A stretch of DNA of 64,000 bases, taken from Taudactylus pleione. Lineage: Eukaryota > Chordata > Amphibia > Anura > Myobatrachidae. Under the pieces are notes generated by a model. The model was not told the DNA's origin. It made no database searches and saw only the letters and a list, made by a program, of their open reading frames with translations. Position numbers and translations under genes: made by a program. Positions 57,407 to 64,000 of the stretch are shown here, piece by piece. How positions within the stretch are numbered: the stretch's first letter is position 1; every line of letters begins with the position of its first letter. Location of the stretch: the NCBI GenBank assembly GCA_031769625.1, contig JAUIMM010000017.1, forward strand, positions 2,780,501 to 2,844,500. The letters are read 5' to 3'.

Positions 57407-58086
57407 TGCTTAAATCGCTTCTGTAACTGTCAGATCTTATATGCTGTTTAATGTTTTAGATGCCAAACTCCCGATCCTATAAAGCAACGTACACACTGAG
57501 CAAATTCTAGATCAGTATATAGGGAGTCACAGAGGATCAAGCAGGGTACACACTACTCGGCTGATCGGGAGCATTTAACCCAATAAATAAAGTAAGAGTA
57601 AAAAGAAAAAAAAGAACAAAATATTATTAAAACAACAAAAAGGTGAATATATGTTTTAGAAATATAATGAATTATCTCTGTTTCCCCCTCTCATGTCCAA
57701 GGTTCCAGGAGAGGGGATCTGTTCATGGTTATACATCCTGGAAGGGCACCAGGGCAAATATTTCTATTGGATGAGTATAGTCCATGTTTTTGTTATATTT
57801 TTATATATACACACACATATATAATCTAATCATCATAATCATAGAATATATATATATATATATATATATATGACACAATGTATATACAATAGCTATATTG
57901 GCCATGAAAAGGATTGGCTGAGCAGCTCCGCACCCCGGCGCTCTGCTTGTTTGGCATGCTTAGATTGTTCACTGCAGCGAGACCATGCCCCAGTGACTTG
58001 CAGCACTCCTCGTAATGTGTGGCCACACCCTCATTAGACATTGCCATGCTCATTGCCACATTAAAGCCCCAGTCCATCCCTGTACA

Positions 58087-58088
<2 letters not shown>
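57407..58088. other. Intergenic with (AT)n, no gene recognised
   Basis: Unique-looking AT-rich DNA, an (AT)n tract at about 57845-57872, then about 190 bases of mixed sequence between microsatellites. Confidence 0.45.
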
Positions 58089-58133
<45 letters not shown>

Positions 58134-58336
58134 CACATAGAGGCGGCACTCAGAGACTTTCAAATGGAATGTGCAAAAGCAATACTTTAATCCATTGCTT
58201 TTGCACATTCCATTTGAAAGTCTCTGAGTGCCGCCTCTATGTGTTCATATATCTCAGGGGCTCTGACCCTTGCAAGGAGGGCACCGTGAGCAGGTATAAT
58301 TTATCGCTTCAATCAGGAGTGCCGGATCAGCTGTGT

Positions 58337-58371
<35 letters not shown>
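58089..58371. repeat. (AT)n tracts flanking a palindrome
   Basis: Long AT tracts at about 58089-58130 and 58341-58371 bracket the hairpin at 58127-58250. The right tract was the target of the Tc1 insertion. Confidence 0.9.
58127..58250. repeat. Perfect 57-bp inverted repeat (hairpin)
   Basis: Arms 58127-58183 and 58194-58250 are exact reverse complements by eye, with a 10-base loop (ACTTTAATCC). The arm begins ATATGAACACATAGAGGCGG and includes GGCACTC, the motif that also begins the composite palindrome at 893. Confidence 0.9.
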
Positions 58372-58376
<5 letters not shown>

Positions 58377-60019
58377 AGGTGCATAAATATTGGGACATTG
58401 ACAGAATTCTCATATTTTGGCCTCTATTCACCACCACAATGGTTTTGAAATGAAACAGACAAGATGTGCTATAACTGCAGACTTTAAGATTTAATTTGAG
58501 GGTAATTACATCCAAATCAGGTGAACGGTGTAGGAATTACAACGGTTTCTATATGTGCCTCCCACTTTTTAAGGGGCCAAAAGTAATGGGATAAACTAAA
58601 CAATCCTAAATCTAACTTTCACTTTTTAATACTTTGTTGCAAATCCTTTGCAGGCAATTACAGCCTGAAGTCTGGAACGCATAGACATCACCTGACGCTG
58701 GGTTTCATCCCTGGTGATGCTGTGCAAGGCCTCTACTGCAAATGTCTTCAGTTCCTGCTTGTTCTTGGGGCATTTTCCCTTCAGTTTTGTCTTCATCAAG
58801 TGAAATGCATGCTCAATTGGATTCGGGTCAGGGGATTGACTTGGCCATTGCATAACATTCCACTTTTTAGCCTTAAAAAACTCTTTGGTTACTTTTGCAG
58901 TATGCTTCGGGTCATTGTCCATCTGCACTGTGAAGCGCTGTCCAATGAGCTCTGAAGCATTTGACTGAATATGAGCATATAATATTGCCCGAAACACTTC
59001 AGAATTCATTCTGCTGCTTTTGTCAGCAGTCACATCATCAATAAATACAAGGGAACCAGTTCCATTGGCAGCCATACATGCCCACGCCATGACACTACCA
59101 CCACCATGCTTCACTGATGAGGTGGTATGTTTTGGATCATGAGCAGTTCCTTTCCTTCTCCATACTCTTCTCTTCCCATCACTCTGGTACAAGTTGATCT
59201 TTGTCTCATCTGACCATAGGATGTTGTTCTAGAACTGTAATGGCCTTTTTAGATGTTGTTTGGCAAACTCTAATCTGGTCTTCCTGTTTTTGTGGCTCAC
59301 CAATGGTTTACATCTTGTGGTGAACCCTCTATATTCACTCTTGTGAAGTCTTCTCTTGATTGTTGACTTTGACACATATACACCTACCTCCTGGAGAGTG
59401 TTCTTGATTTGGCCAACTGTTGTGAAGGGGTTTTTCTTCACTAGGGAAATAATTCTTCTGTCATCTACCACAGTTGTTTTCCATGGTCTTCTGGGTCTTT
59501 TGGTGTTGCTGAGCTCTCCGGTGCGTTCTTTCTTTTTAAGAATGTTCCAAACAGTTGATTTGGCCACACCTAATGTTTTTGCTATCTCTCTGATGGGTTT
59601 GTTTTGATTTTTCAGCCTAATGATGGCTTGCTTCACTGATAGTGACAGCTCTCTGGATCTCATATTGAGAGTCGACAGCAACTGATTCCAAATGCAAATG
59701 TCACACCTAGAATCAACTCCAGACCTTTTCCCTGCTTAATTGACAATGAAATAACGAGGGAATAGCCCACACCTGTCCATGAAATAGCTTATGAGTTGAT
59801 AGTCCCATTACTTTTGGCCCCTTAAAAAGTGGGAGGCACATATAGAAACCGTTGTCATTTCTACACCGTTCACCTGATTTGGATGTAATTACCCTCAAAT
59901 TAAATCTGAAAGTCTGCAGTTAAAGCACATCTTGTTTGTTTCATTTCAAAGCCATTGTGGTGGTGAATAGAGGCCAAGATATGAGAATTCTGTCAATGCC
60001 CCAATATTTATGCACCTGA

Positions 60020-60022
<3 letters not shown>
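58372..60022 (-). mobile_element. Tc1-like transposon, complete (1,651 bp)
   Basis: The terminal inverted repeats are long, about 220 bases (58372-58591 and 59803-60022). They start (C/T)AGTCAGGTGCATAAATATT and differ at only a few positions. The element lies in an (AT)n tract, so the TA target is present on both sides. The transposase gene is on the minus strand between the repeats. A single end of the same family is at 17007-17207. Confidence 0.95.
58626..59681 (-). pseudogene. Tc1-like transposase, one in-frame stop
   Basis: A 352-codon frame on the minus strand, the usual length for the family, is uninterrupted apart from a TAG at 59229-59231. The N-terminal half (from ATG 59679-59681) has a paired-like helix-turn-helix DNA-binding region (SVKQAIIRLKNQNKPI, AKTLGVAKSTVWNIL) and a basic RPRRPWKTT hook. 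After the stop comes the DDE catalytic domain: Asp in LWSDETKINL, Asp in QMDNDPKHTA and Glu in SPDPNPIEH. The stop falls where the family normally has Trp in a 'F-W-N-N' context, consistent with a single G-to-A change. Without readthrough the protein would lack its catalytic domain. Confidence 0.93.

Positions 60023-60080
<58 letters not shown>
60023..60080. repeat. (AT)n microsatellite
   Basis: A pure AT tract of nearly 60 bases between the Tc1 element and the hAT end. Confidence 0.95.
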
Positions 60081-60084
<4 letters not shown>

Positions 60085-61049
60085 GTGCACCAACCACTTT
60101 TCGTATTTTGTGTTTTGGATCTGGATCTTTCTTCGTGTTTTGGATCTGGATTGGTTTTGACAAAACCACCCTTCCATGTTTTGGGTTTTGTTTTGTGTTT
60201 TGGATCTGTATTTTTTTGGAAAAAAGCATAAAAACAGCTAAAATCACAGAATTTGTGTTTTTTTCTGTTCCTATGCTATTATTAACCTCAATAACATTAA
60301 TTTCCACTTATTTCCAGTCTATTCTGAACACCTCACATCTCACAATATAGTTTTTAGGCCAAAAGGTTGCACCAAGGTAGCTGGATGACTATGCTAAGCG
60401 ACACGAGTGGGCAGCACAAACACATGGCCCATCTAGGAGTGACACTGCAGTGGCAGACAGGATGGCAGTTTGAAAAACTAGGCCCCAAACAGTACATAAT
60501 GCAAAGAAAAAAAGAGGTGCAAGATGGAATTGTCCTTGGGCCCTCCCACCCGCCCCTATGTTGTATAAACAGGACATGCACACTTTAACAAACCAATCAT
60601 TTCAGCGCCAGGGTCTGCCACATGACTGTGGCTGAAATGATTGGTTCATTTGGGCCCCCACAAAACAAGCTGGCAATTAATCTGTCCGTGCACAAAAATG
60701 GCTCTACGGAGGCAAGATGTCGTCCTCAACCTCCTCACCCAACGATTCCTCACCCTGTTCAGTGTTGTGTACATCCTCATCCTCACAGAGTATTAATTCA
60801 TCCCCGCTGGAATCCACCACCACAGGTCTCTCTGTACTTTCTGGAGGCTGGTCTCCCTGGAAGAATTGATAATTCAATTTGATGAACATCATCTTCTCCA
60901 CATTTTGTGGAAGCAACCTCCTACACCTTTCACTGACAAGGTTCCCGGCTGCACTAAACACTCTTTCGGAGTACACACTGGAAGGGGGGCAACTCAGGTA
61001 AAATAAAGCCAGTTTGTACAGGGGTCTCCAAATTGTCTCTTTCTACTTC
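60081..61049 (-). mobile_element. hAT transposon, 3' terminal part (minus strand)
   Basis: It is the inverted counterpart of 1-858, from the terminus GGGTGTGCACCAACC through the 3' non-coding region to the transposase C-terminus. It is cut at about 61049 by the DIRS-type element. Confidence 0.85.
60704..61015 (-). pseudogene. hAT transposase C-terminal fragment
   Basis: The minus strand encodes LYLSCPPSSVYSERVFSAAGNL followed by RRLLPQNVEKMMFIK and an acidic tail ending at 60704. This is the hATC dimerisation region, with the conserved SERVFS(A/T)AGN signature intact. The frame is open over ~100 codons and ends at the DIRS junction upstream, so the rest of the gene is displaced or lost. Confidence 0.85.
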
Positions 61050-62124
61050 AGGGTCCATAGGGTATCCACAGGATACCTTGGGGTATAGGTGTGACGTCAG
61101 TCATCGGGCACCATAGAGTTAAGCTTTCAGCCTCCCAGGATGCACTAGGGTCCCCCTCCTATACCCTGCCCCCGAGCCAAGGCACCTCAGTTTAGTTTGG
61201 TGCCCGACCGGAGTCGGGTGCACCTGTTGGAGTGGGGGCTAAGAAGAGCCCCTGAAGCTTTTCTGCATGCAGCTGTGGCTGCACATCTGGATGTACAGCA
61301 TGGACAGTCAGTCCTGAAGTCCATGCTGTCTTCCCTACACCCCTGCCGGTACAAGAACGCCGGTACCGATCCGGGGATGCTGGTGAGCATCTGGGTTCAC
61401 AGCTAGCGGTGACCCCAGATGTTCCGGACCATGGCCGGATTCAAGGGGGACAGCAAGGTAAGCAGCGGGGTCCCGTGGTGGGTCCCCGCTGTTACATGGT
61501 CCAGAGTCCCCAGGCAGGGGGCTCCCTGGGGACTGACTGCAGTGTGGAGCCAGGTAAGAACCTGCGCTTCCACTACCCTCCTGGGACAGCGGACCGCAGC
61601 AGAGCGGTAGCGCTGTGGCATCCCAGGGGTTAAATGCATGCCAGGGGAGCGCGCCTTCCCTGTCTCACAGCCGGCGCCTCCCCCGCTGCACACAGCCCTC
61701 TCTGCACTCTGACGACTGGCCCTGTGGCAGCGCTCCTCCCCCAGGCCAGCCTCCTCTCTGCTCCTCGGTGGCCATCTTCCTGAATGCATGGTGAACGCTG
61801 CTGGAAGCCTGGAAGGAAGCATCTTGGTCTGGGTCCCCACGCATACCTCTCCTCCGCTGTGGCCAGGTCTGTGTATGCAGCGCTGTGTCCTACCAGACCC
61901 TGTGTCTGCGTAGTTGAGTGATCAGCACTGGTTAGTGCAGGAATTGATTTTCTTTGCATTGTATGTGACTGTGCTAGCGCTGCTGCCTGTATCTTCTATT
62001 CAGACTGTCAGCTTTATTACTGTCCCTGTTCTTTCTGCTAAGCCCTTGCGGTGCGGTGCTGCAGGGTGGTCTCTCACCTCTTTAAAATACAATTGGTGAG
62101 AGGGGGCACATACTTAGTACCATC

Positions 62125-63562
62125 ATGTCTGAAAGTGATTTTCCTCTCGGCTACAGTGTACTACGTGTAAAGTACCTTTAGTGGAGGGGGAGGGTAGCGC
62201 GGAGGGCCTCTGCCGGCAGTGTTTGTCAATGGCGCGGCCTATTACGGTTACAGCACTGGTACAGGAGCCGCCCTGGGCTTGTTTCGCTCAGGCGCTTACA
62301 ACCTTAGTGGGCCAGTTAGCTCCGCAGCCTGCGTTTACACAGATGGGTTTGTCCCAGCAGTCAGTGGTGTCGTCACCCATGCAGGGTTTCCCAAGACAAT
62401 TGGTGGTACCCCGCAGTCTCCCTATTTCCCCTCTCCCGGTTTCTCAGGAGCCAGCGTGGGTTAACTCCCTGACGAGTTCTGTACAGCACTTGTCGGAGGT
62501 GTTGCAGGGGGAGACTGTGATGCGGCCACATAAACGGCCGGTGGCGTCTCTGTCGGCCCCTTATGAGGATGACGAAGGGACGTCTGATGATGGGGAGATT
62601 CTGGATCCTTACGATCAGGAACCTCTCCATATTAAGGACGCTGACGCTAGGTCCAAGGTATATATTCCTGGACTTATTCGGGCAGTCCGCACAGCCTTGG
62701 TGATTGAGGACGAAGTTCCCCCAGCTGCGAAATCCAAGTATGCCTTTTTTAAGGATGTGAAGGGTGACGCCACAGTCTTTCCTCTTTCGGGTCAGTAAAT
62801 GGACCATTTAGAGGAGGCGTGGAAACAGCCTGGCAAGCGATACCAGCCGCAGAGGCATCTGGCGGTGGCTTATCCGTTCGCGGATAATTATTTTGCTAAG
62901 TGGGAATCCCCTCCACAGGTGGATTCTCATGTGACACGTCTTGTCCGTAGTGCCACATTGCCGATGCCATCCATGTCCTCCCTTAAGGATGCTAGGTGGA
63001 GATCTGCCTGAAGTCCGCTTATTCCCTTGCGGGGGGGGCAGCGCGGCCGGCTATGGCCATTTGTTGGGTTGCCAGAGCGATGGAGCGCTGGGTGGATTCA
63101 TTGGAGGCATCCTTTGATTCCGACTGTCCGGCCAAACAAACGGAGTTGATTGGTAATATCCGTGATTCGGCCACTTATATCAACGAGGCGGCCTTAGACA
63201 TTAGTATTCTGGTGTCTCAAATTTCTTCAGCAGCGGTGGCTGCTCGTCATACCTTGTGGCTGCGATCCTGGAAGGCGGACGCTGACTCCAAAAAGGGTCC
63301 CTTTAATGGAGAAGTTCTCTTCGGTCCAGATCTGGACATGATTGTGGCCACGCTGGCGGCAGCCAAATCGGCATGTCTCTCGTCGGCCGCGGCTCCTTCT
63401 GGTTCAGGACCATCATCCTTTCAGTCTTATAGGGCCCAGGGCAGGCCCAAACCACAGTCTTTTCCCCGACAGGCTGCTCCCAAAAAATCGGCCAAGCCCC
63501 GGAAGCAGGCATGGAGTACCAGACGTCCGGCCCCTAAGCCTGATGACAAGCCTGCGGCCTGA
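62125..63562 (+). pseudogene. DIRS gag-like ORF, broken
   Basis: An ATG at 62125 (MSESDFPLG) is followed by a frame change. The main frame carries a CTTC...CRQC zinc-ribbon-like pair near 62157-62222, then an acidic linker (YEDDEGTSDDGEILDPYDQE). TAA at 62796-62798 interrupts it. Another shift near 62990 leads to the conserved C-terminal region (ARHTLWLRSWKADADSKKG, FNGEVLFG) and a basic proline-rich tail (RPKPQSFPRQAAPKKSAKPR), ending TGA at 63560-63562. The W-K/A-SKK and GE-LFG motifs are typical of amphibian DIRS gag-like proteins. With one stop and at least one frameshift it is likely inactive. Confidence 0.7.
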
Positions 63563-63566
63563 CGGT

Positions 63567-64000
63567 CCGGGCCTCCCGTTGGGGGATCCCAAAGTGGGAG
63601 GCCGCCTGCTGCAGTTCGCCCGGTGTTGGTCGGTCACCACGACAGACACTTGGGTTCTCGAGGTGGTCTCCCACGGGTACGCCCTCTCTTTCCGGCACAG
63701 ATCCCCGGCTCGATTCTTCACCACGGGTCTACCATAAGACCGGAACAAGGCCACGGAGCTGCGGAAGGTCTTGCACACTATGCTCCAGGCTGGAGTTATA
63801 GTGCCTGTTCCATTCTCCCAGAGGGGCCAGGGTTTCTATTCAAATTTTTGTTTGGTGCAGAAACCCAATGGGTCGTATCGTCCGATTCTCAACCTCAAAG
63901 CTCTCAACAAGTCTTTGCGGGTGCCGAAGTTTCGGATGGAGACCCTACGGTCCATCATTCTGGCGCTGGAACCTGGGGACTACATGGTGTCATTTGACAT
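63567..64000 (+). pseudogene. DIRS reverse transcriptase, N-terminal part
   Basis: The frame following gag reads WSVTTTDTWVLEVVSHGYAL, the usual N-terminal region of DIRS RT. After a TAA at 63735-63737 it continues with VLHTMLQAGVIVPVPFSQ, GFYSNFCLVQKPNGSYRPIL and NLKALNKSL, ending at the window edge in the first catalytic palm motif (YMVSFDI). The fingers domain is therefore nearly complete. The single stop suggests a defective copy, but the remainder (catalytic YxDD, RNase H, recombinase) is outside the window. Confidence 0.8.

Larger units (their letters stand above)
61050..64000 (+). mobile_element. DIRS-type retrotransposon, 5' part
   Basis: The element starts near AGGGTCCATAGGGTATCCAC after the hAT break. 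It has ~1 kb of leader, a gag-like gene and the beginning of a reverse transcriptase of the DIRS type, and it continues past the window. DIRS elements use a tyrosine recombinase encoded downstream, which is not visible here. No flanking duplication is expected for this class. Confidence 0.8.

Overview
The window is about 64 kb of vertebrate nuclear DNA made almost entirely of transposable elements. I found no convincing host exon, tRNA, rRNA or other host gene. The mix of a class I-like endogenous retrovirus, an L2/CR1-type LINE, a DIRS-type retrotransposon, a Tc1-like element, many hAT elements and dozens of palindromic MITEs, with (AT)n and (CA)n microsatellites and little coding sequence, suggests a large-genome amphibian, most likely a frog. 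That assignment is inference from repeat content.

Layout. 1-3.8 kb: the 3' end of a hAT element, then a palindrome broken in both arms by TTA-flanked MITEs, and an element with telomere-like repeats. 3.8-16.8 kb: an endogenous retrovirus with paired ~1.55 kb LTRs, a proline-tRNA-type primer site and recognisable gag, protease, RT, RNase H, integrase and env, all broken by stops and frameshifts. Three DNA transposons sit inside it, and it sits inside an older MITE. 17-20.5 kb: a Tc1 end and a 2.0 kb hAT element carrying a CCCCAGTAGT-type minisatellite. 21.3-26 kb: a 5'-truncated L2-like LINE on the minus strand, interrupted by three DNA elements. 28-32.5 kb: two more non-autonomous hAT elements with the same minisatellite module. 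36.8-40.3 kb and 46-50 kb: two decayed hAT transposase genes. 53.7-54.7 kb: a further hAT copy of the minisatellite module. 58.4-60.0 kb: a complete Tc1-like element whose transposase is interrupted by one stop codon. 60.1-64 kb: the end of a hAT element, then the 5' part of a DIRS-type retrotransposon that runs off the window.

There is no pathway here: the coding pieces are independent selfish elements. The value of the window is its stratigraphy. Target-site duplications can be read directly (8 bp for hAT, 3 bp for a GGGCCTGATTCAGAG palindrome family, 4 bp for the retrovirus, TA for Tc1), so element boundaries and order of insertion can be worked out. The most unusual signal is an internal module shared by several hAT elements with different termini. 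It combines inverted CCAAT boxes, CRE-like palindromes, a perfect consensus 5' splice site and a GT-rich minisatellite. Long open frames in the minisatellites are by-products of the repeats.
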